Shown: one piece after another, positions 50,794-62,128 of the stretch | Layout of the letters: each line of letters begins with the position of its first letter | Position numbering within the stretch: the stretch's first letter is position 1 | Assembly: GCA_045862995.1 (NCBI GenBank) | Contig: BTVX01000007.1 | Location: 78,280-142,279, forward strand | Origin: UBA2387 sp019454665 | Lineage (GTDB): Bacteria > Armatimonadota > Fimbriimonadia > Fimbriimonadales > Fimbriimonadaceae | Length of the DNA stretch: 64,000 nucleotides | Direction of reading: 5' to 3' | The notes under the pieces: generated by a model | Database searches by the model: none | Seen by the model: only the letters and a program-made list of their open reading frames with translations | Told to the model about the DNA's origin: nothing | Program-made: the position numbers and the translations under genes

Positions 50794-52326
50794 TTAGAGG
50801 GGGATGTTGCCGTGCTTGCGCCACGGGTTCTCGAGCTTCTTGTCCTTGAGCATCGCCAGCGAGCGGCAAATGCGCTTCCGCGTTTCGTGCGGCCAAATCA
50901 CGTCTTCGATGAAGCCGCGCGCGCCGGCGACGAACGGGTTGGCGAAGCGAACTTTGTACTCTTGCTCGCGTGCGGCAAGCTTGGCAGGGTCGTCCTTGTC
51001 CTCTCGGAAGATGATCTCGACCGCGCCCTTTGCTCCCATGACGGCGATTTCGGCGTTCGGCCAAGCCAGATTCACGTCGCCGCGCAGATGCTTGGAAGAC
51101 ATCACGTCGTACGCACCGCCGTAGGCCTTGCGCGTGATGACCGTCACCTTGGGCACAGTGCACTCCGCGTAGGCGTACAGCAGCTTCGCGCCGTGCTTGA
51201 TGATGCCGCCGTACTCTTGGCTCGTACCCGGCAGGAATCCGGGGACGTCCACGAACGTGATCAGCGGGATGTTGAACGCATCGCAGAAGCGGACGAAGCG
51301 AGCCGCCTTGATGCTGCTCTTGATGTCGAGACAGCCCGCCAGAACCAGCGGGTTGTTGGCGACGATGCCCACCGTGCGGCCCTCCATGCGTGCCAAGCCG
51401 ATGACGATGTTCTTGGCGTTGTCGGGCTGCAACTCGAAAAAGTCGCCATCGTCCACGACCTTGACGATCAGTTCCTTGATGTCGTAGGGCTTGTTCGGGT
51501 TCTCCGGGACGAGCGTGTCCAGGCTGTAGTCGGCGCGATCGGCGGGGTCGCCGCTCGGCCGCACGGGCACGCCGCTGCGATTGCTCAGGGGCAGATAGTT
51601 GAAGAACCGACGGAGCATCAGCAGGGCCTCGACGTCGTTCTCGAATGCGAGGTCCGCCACGCCGCTCTTGGTGGTGTGGGTGACCGCGCCACCGAGTTCT
51701 TCTGCGGTCACTTCCTCGTGGGTGACGGTCTTCACCACGTCGGGCCCGGTCACGAACATGTAGGAACTGTCCCGGACCATGAAGATGAAGTCGGTCATGG
51801 CGGGCGAGTAGACCGCGCCGCCCGCGCAAGGGCCCATGATCATGCTGATCTGCGGGATGACGCCCGAGGCCATCACGTTGCGCTGGAAGACCTCCGCATA
51901 GCCGCCCAGCGACGCCACGCCTTCCTGAATCCGTGCGCCGCCGCTGTCGTTCAGGCCGATGACGGGCGCGCCCACCTTCATCGCGTGATCCATCACCTTG
52001 CAGATCTTCTCCGCGTGGGGCTCGGAGAGCGCACCACCGAACACCGTGAAGTCTTGGCTGAAGACGAACACGAGCCGGCCGTTGATCATGCCGTAGCCCG
52101 TGACCACGCCGTCCCCCGCCACCTTGTTGTCGGCCATACCGAAGTCGGTGCAACGGTGCTCGACGAACATGTCCCACTCTTCGAAGCTGTCTTCGTCCAG
52201 CAGAATCTCGAGGCGTTCCCGTGCCGTGAGTTTCCCTTTGGCGTGCTGCTTGGCGATTCGCGCTTTTCCGCCGCCGAGGCGCGCGGCTTCGCGCTTCCTC
52301 TCGAGCTGCTGGATCATGTCTTTCAT
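50794..52326 (-). CDS. pccB: Propionyl-CoA carboxylase carboxyltransferase subunit
   Basis: A 510-residue crotonase-fold carboxyltransferase that carries CO2 from biotin to propionyl-CoA. Typical PccB segments: GKLTARERLEILLDEDSFEEWDMFVEHRCTDFGM, GLNDSGGARIQEGVASLGGYAEVF, MGPCAGGAVYSPAMTDFIFMV, and VDVPGFLPGTSQEYGGIIKHGAKLLYAY. Length is standard. 18 bp separate it from pccA. Confidence 0.96.
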   Translation of the reverse strand: MKDMIQQLERKREAARLGGGKARIAKQHAKGKLTARERLEILLDEDSFEEWDMFVEHRCTDFGMADNKVAGDGVVTGYGMINGRLVFVFSQDFTVFGGALSEPHAEKICKVMDHAMKVGAPVIGLNDSGGARIQEGVASLGGYAEVFQRNVMASGVIPQISMIMGPCAGGAVYSPAMTDFIFMVRDSSYMFVTGPDVVKTVTHEEVTAEELGGAVTHTTKSGVADLAFENDVEALLMLRRFFNYLPLSNRSGVPVRPSGDPADRADYSLDTLVPENPNKPYDIKELIVKVVDDGDFFELQPDNAKNIVIGLARMEGRTVGIVANNPLVLAGCLDIKSSIKAARFVRFCDAFNIPLITFVDVPGFLPGTSQEYGGIIKHGAKLLYAYAECTVPKVTVITRKAYGGAYDVMSSKHLRGDVNLAWPNAEIAVMGAKGAVEIIFREDKDDPAKLAAREQEYKVRFANPFVAGARGFIEDVIWPHETRKRICRSLAMLKDKKLENPWRKHGNIPL

Positions 52327-52405
52327 GGAGTGTTTCTCAGTGCTGCTCCGAGGTCGAGCGTTCTCGGTATACCAGAGGGGTCGGGGGTTGCCCGCAGAAT
52401 AGGGC

Positions 52406-53377
52406 TCAGTTGAACAGGTCCAACAGACGCCGGGCCGCGACCGAGGCGGCGAGCTTGCCCTCGCGAACGTCCTTGGAGAGGGAAGTCAACGCCGCGCGGA
52501 CCGCCGGGTGCCGCCGGAACCGCTCCCGCAAACCCGCCTCGATCCGCTCCCACATCCACGTCTGATCCTGGGTGCTCCGTCGCTTCTCAAGCCCTCCGTT
52601 GGCGGCCTGGACTTCGCGAAACCGCGAGGCCGTCTCCCAAAACTCAGCGAGGCCCGTGCCGAGCAACGCCGAAACCTGAAGCACTTCGGGACGCCACTCC
52701 TGCTCCGAATGACCGGCGCGCCCCATGATCTTGAGGGCGCTGACGAATTGCGAACGCGCCCGCGTGGCGGCATCCGCGTCTAGGTCGGCCTTGTTGATCA
52801 CGATCAGGTCGGCCAGCTCGGTCACGCCGCGCTTGATCGCCTGCAAGTCGTCCCCCGCATTGGGCAGTTGCAGCAGCACGAACAGGTCGGTCATCCCCGC
52901 GACCGCGGCCTCGCTCTGGCCAACCCCGACCGTTTCGACCAGCACGACCGTAAAGCCCGCCGCCTCGCACAGCCGGATGGCCTCGCGGGTCTTGTCGGCG
53001 ACCCCGCCCAGCGTGCCAGAGGATGGACTCGGCCGGATGAACGCTCGAGGGTCCATCGAAAGCCGTTCCATGCGCGTCTTGTCGCCCAGAATGCTGCCGC
53101 CCCCGACCGCCGAACTGGGGTCCACGGCCAGCACGGCCACCCGTTCGCCCCGCTCGATCAAGAGCAGCCCGAGGGCCTCGATGAAGGTGCTTTTGCCGAC
53201 GCCGGGCACGCCGCTGATGCCGATCCGGAATGCGTTCCCGCTATGCGGAAGAAGGGCGTTCAGCACCTCGTCGGCACGTTGGCGGTGATCCTCCCGCGTG
53301 GATTCGATGAGCGTGATGGCCTTGGCCAGGGCGCGACGACGCTCAGCTTCCTCTCCGTTAAGGATCGCTTCAACCAA
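52406..53377 (-). CDS. meaB: MeaB-type GTPase, methylmalonyl-CoA mutase chaperone
   Basis: A 323-residue G3E-family GTPase that loads and protects the B12 cofactor of methylmalonyl-CoA mutase. Walker A is GISGVPGVGKSTF with Lys62; VAVLAVDPSSAVGGGSILGDKTRM is the family signature; VVLVETVGVGQSE is the switch region and VINKADLD the G4 motif. It overlaps the PIN-like gene by 8 bp, which in turn overlaps the mutase gene, so all three are translationally linked. Confidence 0.96.
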   Translation of the reverse strand: MVEAILNGEEAERRRALAKAITLIESTREDHRQRADEVLNALLPHSGNAFRIGISGVPGVGKSTFIEALGLLLIERGERVAVLAVDPSSAVGGGSILGDKTRMERLSMDPRAFIRPSPSSGTLGGVADKTREAIRLCEAAGFTVVLVETVGVGQSEAAVAGMTDLFVLLQLPNAGDDLQAIKRGVTELADLIVINKADLDADAATRARSQFVSALKIMGRAGHSEQEWRPEVLQVSALLGTGLAEFWETASRFREVQAANGGLEKRRSTQDQTWMWERIEAGLRERFRRHPAVRAALTSLSKDVREGKLAASVAARRLLDLFN

Positions 53378-53983
53378 CGCTTCCCCCGAGGGCGGATCCG
53401 TAGGTCACCTTTCCCTTTTCGTCGATCGTGAGCGCCTTCTGCTTCTCCATCTGAATCAAGATGCTGTTGATGGTCGCCTCGTCGAGGCGTTCGGCGAAAA
53501 CGGCCTTGAGCAGAGTATTGAACAGCGTCTTCCGGCTGGCTGGACGGTTCTTCGGACGATCCTTGAGCCACCTCAGGGCAGCCTCAACTTGTTCTGAGAC
53601 CGTCTTGGCCTGAAACCGCTGCAAGGCAGGGACTTCGCTGAGGCTTGGCCACTTGGCCACGCGCTTGGTCGGCTGGTTCAGGAACTCAAGGATCGAATCG
53701 TAGTCCCGATCCTTGGAGATGACGTGCAAGAAGGCGTCGGGCATCTGATGCCAAAGGCGGCCTAGATACAGAGCGATATGTATGTCCAACGCGTTGTCGC
53801 CAGCGCGTGTCACCCGGACGTACTCGGCCTTGTGCCCGAGCTTCTGCATCGCCTCGACCAACGCAAACGGCAGCTTAGTCTGTTGGGGCCCAACAAACAC
53901 GAACACCCTGACCTCTTCCAAGGCCAAGGCGGACAGCAGGTCGGGTTGAACGTTCTCGTAGTCGATCAGGAAGACCTGGGTTT

Positions 53984-53987
<4 letters not shown>
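53370..53987 (-). CDS. PIN/NYN-like domain protein inside the methylmalonyl-CoA operon
   Basis: A 205-residue protein. The first 120 residues look like a PIN/NYN nuclease-type domain: FLIDYENVQPDLL (first acidic pocket), RAGDNALDIHIALYLGRL and HVISKDRDYDSILEFL, each supplying Asp/Asn residues of the expected metal site. The C-terminal 80 residues are basic and winged-helix-like (RKTLFNTLLKAVFAERLDEATINSILIQMEKQKALTI). Its ATG overlaps the mutase stop (ATGA), and its 3' end overlaps meaB. A ribonuclease gene here has no obvious metabolic role. Confidence 0.8.
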
Positions 53988-56146
<2,159 letters not shown>

Positions 56147-56263
56147 CGTTCCACCCCCGAGTCTACCGTCCGGGTGGCGGGTGGCCGGTGACCGTGCGGC
56201 GGACCTTAGCCGGGCTCACCGCCTCAGGCCCGAAGACTTGCCGACCCATCGCGTCAGCGCATG

Positions 56264-56557
56264 CTACAGGTGCTTCAGCAACACCTCGTATTCGGCGTGT
56301 GGGCCGATCCAAAACCAAATCATGTCGTCGCCCTCATAGACTCCCAAGGCTCGGACGTTGAGACTGACTCGCACGGAGTAGATAGGCCGCCTCGTATGAA
56401 GCTTCTTAAACCGCAGACCCGGCAACCTTGGATCAGCAAGCCACTGACGGTGTGCTTCTCGCGCTTGATCCTGATCCTCAACAGAAAGCCGGCCAAAACA
56501 CTCCCAGAATGCAGGGGTCGTTAGCGAGCGCCCGCGAAAGGGCTTTTGCGACGTCAC
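56264..56557 (-). CDS. RelE/ParE-like toxin
   Basis: A 97-residue basic protein of the RelE/ParE fold: PAFWECFGRLSVEDQDQAREAHRQWLADP, then the strand-rich end YSVRVSLNVRALGVYEGDDMIWFWIGPHAEYEVLL. The GPHAEYEVLL end is typical of plasmid-stabilisation toxins. A GTG overlapping the antitoxin stop (GTGA) is taken as the start. Whether it cuts mRNA (RelE) or poisons gyrase (ParE) cannot be told. Confidence 0.78.
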   Translation of the reverse strand: MTSQKPFRGRSLTTPAFWECFGRLSVEDQDQAREAHRQWLADPRLPGLRFKKLHTRRPIYSVRVSLNVRALGVYEGDDMIWFWIGPHAEYEVLLKHL

Positions 56558-56760
56558 GGCCACGGCATGGTCTTGCCCGCCCGATGCTGGTTGAGCGCCT
56601 CGTCGGCGAGCTTGGCGAGCAGGTCCTGCGAATCCTCGAACAGCGCAGACCAGCGCTGCTCGGACTCCATCTCTCGGATGAGCATCGCGCCCAGCGCCTC
56701 CTGATCCTGTTCAGGGAGTTTGCTCGCCATCTCGATTGCCTGTTTGAACGTACTGCTCAT
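56554..56760 (-). CDS. Antitoxin of the RelE/ParE-like pair
   Basis: A 68-residue acidic helical protein: FKQAIEMASKLPEQDQEALGAMLIREMESEQRWSALFEDSQDLLAKLADEALNQHRAGKTMPW. The ending is like that of small antitoxins (L-A-x-E-A-x3-H/R-x-G) that wrap the toxin. No DNA-binding motif is visible in the short N-terminus. TATACT lies 10 nt before the ATG (56776-56771). Confidence 0.8.
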   Translation of the reverse strand: MSSTFKQAIEMASKLPEQDQEALGAMLIREMESEQRWSALFEDSQDLLAKLADEALNQHRAGKTMPWP

Positions 56761-56807
56761 TCTGTTCTCTCAGTATACGACCCTTCCATGGGCTAGTGGG
56801 CACACTC

Positions 56808-58280
56808 TCACCACTTGGTCTCCACCGTGTACGTCACCGTCTTCGACTCGCCCGCGCCGAGCGTCACCACGAACTCCATCGTGTTGGAATCCAGCTTCGC
56901 AAAGTCCATGCTCGACCGCGTGACCGTCCAGTCGCCCCAGCGCCGCTCGTACAGGTGCACCGTTTCGGGAACGTCCTTCCGATTCCGAATCTCGATGGAG
57001 AACGACTCGCGCGTCGAACGCGGGCCGAGCCGCTCGAAGTTGGTCCGAAACCGATCCGCCCGGATGTCGAACGAGCGGCCCACGACCAAAGAGAGCTTCT
57101 CGTTCTTAGGCGTATGGTCAATCGAGTTCTCCCCGATCATCTGCACCGAGCCGCTCTTGTCGCGTTGGTAGACCTTCACCTTGCCCTTGGGCAGCGGGAT
57201 GCCCAGGCCGTTCGCTTCGGTGTTCTCGAACTCGACGCGCACTTGCGGCTTGAGTTCGCCCGTGCCCACCTCGCCCTCGCCGGGATAGTACATGCCCATC
57301 GAGCGCAGGGGGTCCAGGATCAGCTTCTTGGTGGTCTTGACCTGGTTGCTGGCCAACAGCGACACCTGCTTGGTCTCCTTGTCGCGCACCGTGGTCTTGC
57401 GTTGCAGCGTGTACAGGTGGTACTCGAACAGCGATTCTTGCTCGAACTGCTTGCCCATCGCCATGTCCATAGCCGCGCCGCCGAATCCGCCCCGCGCCAT
57501 CCCGCCCGGTCGAGCAGGCTGGACCCGGTTCACGTCGCCCGCAAGCAGTTTCAGCGTAGCGTCGGCGTAGGTCCGTCCGCTTTGGTTGCTCAGCGTCACC
57601 CAGCCCTGCATCGCGCCCGGCGCGTCCTCGGCGATGGTCAGCACGTAGTCCGAATTCCACGTGACGCCGTTGGTCAGGTAGCTCAGCTCGACGTTGGATC
57701 GCCCCGCGCGCGCCGCCTCGATCTCCCACATGAGCGTGGGCTTGCTGATCAGGCCCTCGGGAATCTCGGCGACCTCGATCTCGCCGGTGGGGTTGAGCAA
57801 AATGCGCCCGTCGTCGGTCCGCACGACCATCCCGTTGTAGGTCATCGTCGAACCGCCGGGCATGCCGTACGAACCCCAGTTGTAGCCCGCGTTCGGGTCC
57901 GAGACGCCGGGGTTCACGATGGAAGTCGGGCTGCTCACCAGCGTGCCCGAGATGCGCTCCTTCGAGCCATCGGGGTGGACGCGGTTGAACGTGACCTTCT
58001 TGCCGACCGCCTTGTTCAGGATCGCCTGAACCGAAATCAGGTCGAACTGGTAGTTCTGCTCGAGCACCTGGAACGGCGTCCCGCCGATCAGCCGCACGCC
58101 CACGCTGTTCGTTTCGATGAGGGCGGCCACGTCTTCGATGGCCAGCGACTGCCGGCCCGCCGAGAGCGAAAGCTCGCGAGCCTCTTTGACGAGGGCGAAG
58201 CCCTGGTTGTAGATGGTGAGTTCCGTGTTGGAAGCCAGTTGTCCGGTCGCAAGACCGCCGAGAATCGAGAGCCAGATCAT
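56808..58280 (-). CDS. Exported DUF4139 protein
   Basis: A 490-residue exported protein with a signal peptide (IWLSILGGLATGQLAS). It shows the DUF4139 pattern: TELTIYNQGFALVKEARELSLSAG near the N-terminus, WEIEAARAGRSNVELSYLTNGVTWNSDYVLTI in the middle and ESFSIEIRNRKDVPETVHLYERRWGDWTV near the end. The family's function is unknown; it is beta-rich and periplasmic or surface-bound. A Gly/Met-rich insert (GGMARGGFGGAAMDMAMG) is unusual. A TTG at 58310 would add 10 residues. Confidence 0.82.
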   Translation of the reverse strand: MIWLSILGGLATGQLASNTELTIYNQGFALVKEARELSLSAGRQSLAIEDVAALIETNSVGVRLIGGTPFQVLEQNYQFDLISVQAILNKAVGKKVTFNRVHPDGSKERISGTLVSSPTSIVNPGVSDPNAGYNWGSYGMPGGSTMTYNGMVVRTDDGRILLNPTGEIEVAEIPEGLISKPTLMWEIEAARAGRSNVELSYLTNGVTWNSDYVLTIAEDAPGAMQGWVTLSNQSGRTYADATLKLLAGDVNRVQPARPGGMARGGFGGAAMDMAMGKQFEQESLFEYHLYTLQRKTTVRDKETKQVSLLASNQVKTTKKLILDPLRSMGMYYPGEGEVGTGELKPQVRVEFENTEANGLGIPLPKGKVKVYQRDKSGSVQMIGENSIDHTPKNEKLSLVVGRSFDIRADRFRTNFERLGPRSTRESFSIEIRNRKDVPETVHLYERRWGDWTVTRSSMDFAKLDSNTMEFVVTLGAGESKTVTYTVETKW

Positions 58281-58441
58281 CCGCGTGTACCTCTTCGGCG
58301 AGCCTACCAACCCGCCGCCAATGATGAGACGCGCGCGCGCCGGGAATGTTGCGGCGAAGCGTACCGAGTGCCCAACGACGAGAGTTGCTGAAATCTCGGT
58401 TATAAAGATGGGCCGTCACCTTCCGATACTTCGCGTTAGAA

Positions 58442-59389
58442 GTGAAGTTCTGCCGCTTTTTGCCTGTCTGGCTTGCCTTGGCGCCCGTCGCGGCGTCCGC
58501 GCAAGAGGAATACCCGAGGTTCACGGGCGTGCTGGAGCACTACCTCTGGTCCATCCCGAACCAGGAGACCGACCGCGTCCGCCACCGTTCGTGGTGGGCG
58601 CAGGGCACCCTGCACCTCTCGCCCATGTGGTCTGTCACCGCTGGCTACTGGACGATGAACGGCTCGTTCTTCGACCCGGTGACCGAGATGTTGGACGAGA
58701 ATTACGTGAAGTACTCGACCGGCGACGCCGACTTCCGATTCGGCCGGTTCCGCAAGGCGTTCGGCTACGGCGACTGGTCCGAGTGGTACAGCGGCTTCGT
58801 CCGCAACCCCATCATCCGCGTTCGCACCAGCCCCCAACTCACGGCCAACGGGCTGACAACGGGCGCGGACGCCTCGTTCCCGGTCAAGGGCGTCGGCCGG
58901 CTTCAGGTGGGCGTCCTGGACGAGAGCCCAGAGCCGTTCCAATGGGGCCCGCGCAACATGGAACACGTTGTGGCTCGGCTGGAGATCCCGCTCGGACCGA
59001 CCATCGTCGGGCTCAACTCGCTCAGCAAGTCGGCGGCGAAGCGCGCCGACCGGACCGAACTCTACGACCTCGATTTTCTGCTCACCCAGCCCGGCTACCA
59101 GGTCAAGGGCGAGTACCTGTGGGGTGACGTCGGCAACGCCAAGCCTCGCGGCCACTACCTGGACCTCTACGTGTTCCCGAAGTTCGACCGCAGGGTCACC
59201 CTGCTGGCGCGGCACGAAGGCTTCCGGGGCCCCAGCGGCGATCAGGCCATGCTCGCCACGACGGGAGCCAAATACACGCTCACGCGGGACCTCATTCTGG
59301 AAGCCAACTACAGTTGGGGAAGCAAAAAGGGCCCCGGCGCCAACAACCGGGGTTGGAGCTTCCAAGCCATCACGTTCGTTCGGTTCTAG
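58442..59389 (+). CDS. Porin-like outer-membrane beta-barrel protein
   Basis: A 315-residue protein with a signal peptide (FLPVWLALAPVAASAQ) and alternating amphipathic strands with aromatic girdles throughout (SVTAGYWTMNGSFFDP, RVTLLARHEGFRG, LILEANYSWGSKKG). It ends in a terminal aromatic (ITFVRF), the BAM-recognition end of outer-membrane barrels. No numbered family recognised. It opens a three-gene unit with 2-nt gaps. The 161-bp region upstream (58281-58441) has no gene. Confidence 0.68.
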   Translation: MKFCRFLPVWLALAPVAASAQEEYPRFTGVLEHYLWSIPNQETDRVRHRSWWAQGTLHLSPMWSVTAGYWTMNGSFFDPVTEMLDENYVKYSTGDADFRFGRFRKAFGYGDWSEWYSGFVRNPIIRVRTSPQLTANGLTTGADASFPVKGVGRLQVGVLDESPEPFQWGPRNMEHVVARLEIPLGPTIVGLNSLSKSAAKRADRTELYDLDFLLTQPGYQVKGEYLWGDVGNAKPRGHYLDLYVFPKFDRRVTLLARHEGFRGPSGDQAMLATTGAKYTLTRDLILEANYSWGSKKGPGANNRGWSFQAITFVRF

Positions 59390-59391
59390 CC

Positions 59392-59964
59392 TTGTCCACG
59401 CGCAACCTCGCCTGCTTCGCAGCACTGTCCATCGCCTCGCTGGCGAAGGCGGGAGACGTCGCGGGCACGGTCACGCTGAACGGCAAGGCCGTGGCGAACG
59501 TGGCGGTCACGCTGGAAGGGCCGGGGACGTCGAGGGCACTGAACCGGCGCATGGATCAACGCGAACGGACGTTCGTGCCGCACGTCATGGTCGTTCCGGT
59601 CGGCAGCTCGGTCACGTTCCCCAACAGCGACACCCTCCACCACAACGTCTACTTCACGTTCAACGAGAAGGTCGTTGATCTCGGAACCTATGCAAGGGGC
59701 CAGTCCAAGACCTACAAGTTCGACAAGCCCGGGCTCGCCCGCATGCTCTGCCGCATCCACTCCGAAATGAGCGCGTTCATCCTGGTGGTCGAGACCAACC
59801 ACTACGACGTGAGCGCCAAGAACGGCACCTACAAGATTGAGAAGGTCCCACCCGGGACGTACACGCTGAAGGCTTGGCACGAATCCGGTGCCGTGGCGAC
59901 GCACAAGGTGGAGGTGCCCGCCACCGGAGTTCTCAAGCTCGACCTCGAGGTGCGCAAGAGGTGA
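59392..59964 (+). CDS. Cupredoxin-domain exported protein
   Basis: A 190-residue exported protein (signal ACFAALSIASLAKAG). The type 1 copper site is legible: His in SDTLHHNVYF, then Cys-x2-His-x2-Met in LCRIHSEMSAF. A Gly-rich start, VAGTVTLNGKAVANVAVTLEGPG, and end, KVPPGTYTLKAWHESG, are carboxypeptidase-regulatory-like. It may act as a periplasmic electron carrier or copper binder next to the porin. The likely start is a TTG, 2 nt after the porin stop. Confidence 0.85.
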   Translation: MSTRNLACFAALSIASLAKAGDVAGTVTLNGKAVANVAVTLEGPGTSRALNRRMDQRERTFVPHVMVVPVGSSVTFPNSDTLHHNVYFTFNEKVVDLGTYARGQSKTYKFDKPGLARMLCRIHSEMSAFILVVETNHYDVSAKNGTYKIEKVPPGTYTLKAWHESGAVATHKVEVPATGVLKLDLEVRKR

Positions 59965-59966
59965 CG

Positions 59967-62111
59967 ATGAAACTGGCGCTGCGGCACAAACTCATGGCGG
60001 TCATCGCCGGCTCAGTGGCCGGGTTGTCCGTGCTGATCTTCGCCGCCCTCGCCATGCTCACGAACAACGAAGTGGACCGGCAGGTGAGGCAGGACATCGA
60101 GCGCAACGGCAAGCTGCTGAGCCAGATGATCGAGAACGAGAGCCATCGAATGCGCTCCCAGATTCGGCTCCTTGCGTTCACCAGCGGACCCGAGGTCATC
60201 GCCAGTCTGAGCGACGATCCTGCCGCTGCCGAGACGCGCCATGTCTACGCGGCGGACTTGAGGGCGCAGCTCACCTTGGATGCGCTCCTGATCACGGACA
60301 GCGTCGGACGGTACACGGCATGGTCGGGCAACATCAAGCCCGAAGATGCGAGCGTGGCCGGAGTGGAAAGCGCCTTGATGGGCGCCGAGCACACCGCCAT
60401 CACGGCGCGCGCGGGAAAGGCCTACCTGTTGGTCGTCGTCCCCTACATGCGCCAAGGATTCACGCAAGCCACGATCTCGGCCTACAAGGAGATTGACAAC
60501 GTCTTGGCGGGAAGGTTGAAGCAGGTCTTGGGAGTTGACGTCGCGTTCCTTCAGGGCTCGCGCGTGTTCGCCGCCTCCATGAAGACACCCGACGAGATGG
60601 AGGCCGCCCGACTCCGACCCGAGCTCCTCGAAGTCGGCCATCGGCTGTTCTACGCCCAATGGACGCCTCTCCCCAACTCGGACGTGGGCGAAGCGCTGGG
60701 CATGATCACGCTGCGTTCGCACGGCGAGGCGCAAAGCGTGTACGGACCCTTCCGAGTGGGCTTGTTGCTTCTGTTTGGCGTCGGCGTCGTCTCCGCCCTC
60801 GCAGCGGGAAGGCGCATCGCCCAAGGCGTTTCGACGCCCTTGGAAGACGTCGTGGCAGCCGCAAGGCAGCTGCGGTCGGGCGAATGGCCCGAAACGATCC
60901 CCGTGACGCGCACAGACGAACTCGGTCTCCTGCAATCGTCGTTCAACGAAATGACGCGTTCGATGCGCGAGAGTCAGGAACGGTTGCTCGGCTTGATTGA
61001 CCGCGACTTGCTGACCGGGCTCCTCAACCACCGGAAGTTTCGCGAACGGCTCGCTCAGGAGTGCCCGAGATGCGCCGAGGCGGGCGACGCCCTCTCGCTG
61101 TTGCTCATTGACATTGACCGCTTCTCGAAATACAACGAGGGCTTCGGGCACGGCGCCGGCGACGGCCTCCTCCAGTCCATGGCGGGACTGATTCAAGACA
61201 CGGTGCCCGGTTCGGCCATCGTCAGCCGATATGGGGGCGACGAGTTCGCCGTCATCCTTCCCAACGTCGAGTTGCCCTTCGCAGAGCACCTGGCCGAAAC
61301 GCTCCGCGCCGCGTTCCAGAAGCTCTCGGGCAAGACGGGCTATACGGCGACGGCCAGTGTCGGTTGTGCGGCCATCGGGCCGACCGTAATCGAAAGCGAA
61401 GGGCTCGTTCTGGCCGCAGAACTGGCCCTTTCACGCGCCAAGCAACTGGGCCGCAACACGGTTTGTCGCTTCGATTCCCTGCAATCGGATGGTGAATCCG
61501 ACCCGTTCCGCTTGAGCCAGTTGCTGACTGGCGACGGCAGCTTCGTCGCGATCCAGGCGCTCGCAGCCGCCGTGGACGCGAAGGACGCCTACACCAAGGG
61601 CCACAGCCAACGCGTGGCCGAATACGCGTCGGAACTCGCGCGTGCCACGGGCATGACCGAAGACATGGTCGAGTTGATCCATGCCACCGGCACGCTTCAC
61701 GACGTGGGCAAGATCGGCGTGCCAGACGCCATCCTGACCAAGCCCGGTCGCCTGACCGACCAAGAGCGGGCCGTGATGGAAACGCACCCCGTGCTGGGCG
61801 AAGTGATCGTCAAGCGCGTACCCCAACTGGCCTCGATGTTGCCGGGCGTACGCCACCACCACGAACGGTGGGATGGGTGCGGCTATCCGGATGGCTTGGC
61901 CGGCGAGGACATCCCGCTCATCGCGCGGTACCTGGCCTTGGCCGACACCTACGACGCCATGACCAGCGACCGCCCCTATCGCAAAGGACTGGAGCCTGAA
62001 GTGGCCCTCGCCGAAATCGAGCGGTGCGCGGGCACCCAGTTCGACCCGTCGCTCGCCCCCGCGTTCGTTCGCGTGATGCGGACGCTGCACTCGACCAAAC
62101 GCGCGGCGTAG
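59967..62111 (+). CDS. Membrane cyclic-di-GMP regulator: sensor, HAMP, GGDEF and HD-GYP
   Basis: A 714-residue two-headed signalling enzyme. N-terminal helix about 8-32, periplasmic sensor to about 260, second helix, HAMP (AQGVSTPLEDVVAAARQLRSGEW), GGDEF domain with an intact motif in SRYGGDEFAVILP, then HD-GYP with KGHSQRVAEYASELA, HATGTLHDVGKIGVPDAILTKPG and HHHERWDGCGYPDGL. Both cyclase and phosphodiesterase motifs look intact. It is co-transcribed with the cupredoxin (2-nt gap), suggesting the sensor reads a redox or copper cue. Confidence 0.93.
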   Translation: MKLALRHKLMAVIAGSVAGLSVLIFAALAMLTNNEVDRQVRQDIERNGKLLSQMIENESHRMRSQIRLLAFTSGPEVIASLSDDPAAAETRHVYAADLRAQLTLDALLITDSVGRYTAWSGNIKPEDASVAGVESALMGAEHTAITARAGKAYLLVVVPYMRQGFTQATISAYKEIDNVLAGRLKQVLGVDVAFLQGSRVFAASMKTPDEMEAARLRPELLEVGHRLFYAQWTPLPNSDVGEALGMITLRSHGEAQSVYGPFRVGLLLLFGVGVVSALAAGRRIAQGVSTPLEDVVAAARQLRSGEWPETIPVTRTDELGLLQSSFNEMTRSMRESQERLLGLIDRDLLTGLLNHRKFRERLAQECPRCAEAGDALSLLLIDIDRFSKYNEGFGHGAGDGLLQSMAGLIQDTVPGSAIVSRYGGDEFAVILPNVELPFAEHLAETLRAAFQKLSGKTGYTATASVGCAAIGPTVIESEGLVLAAELALSRAKQLGRNTVCRFDSLQSDGESDPFRLSQLLTGDGSFVAIQALAAAVDAKDAYTKGHSQRVAEYASELARATGMTEDMVELIHATGTLHDVGKIGVPDAILTKPGRLTDQERAVMETHPVLGEVIVKRVPQLASMLPGVRHHHERWDGCGYPDGLAGEDIPLIARYLALADTYDAMTSDRPYRKGLEPEVALAEIERCAGTQFDPSLAPAFVRVMRTLHSTKRAA

Positions 62112-62128
62112 GCGCGGATGGCACGCGG

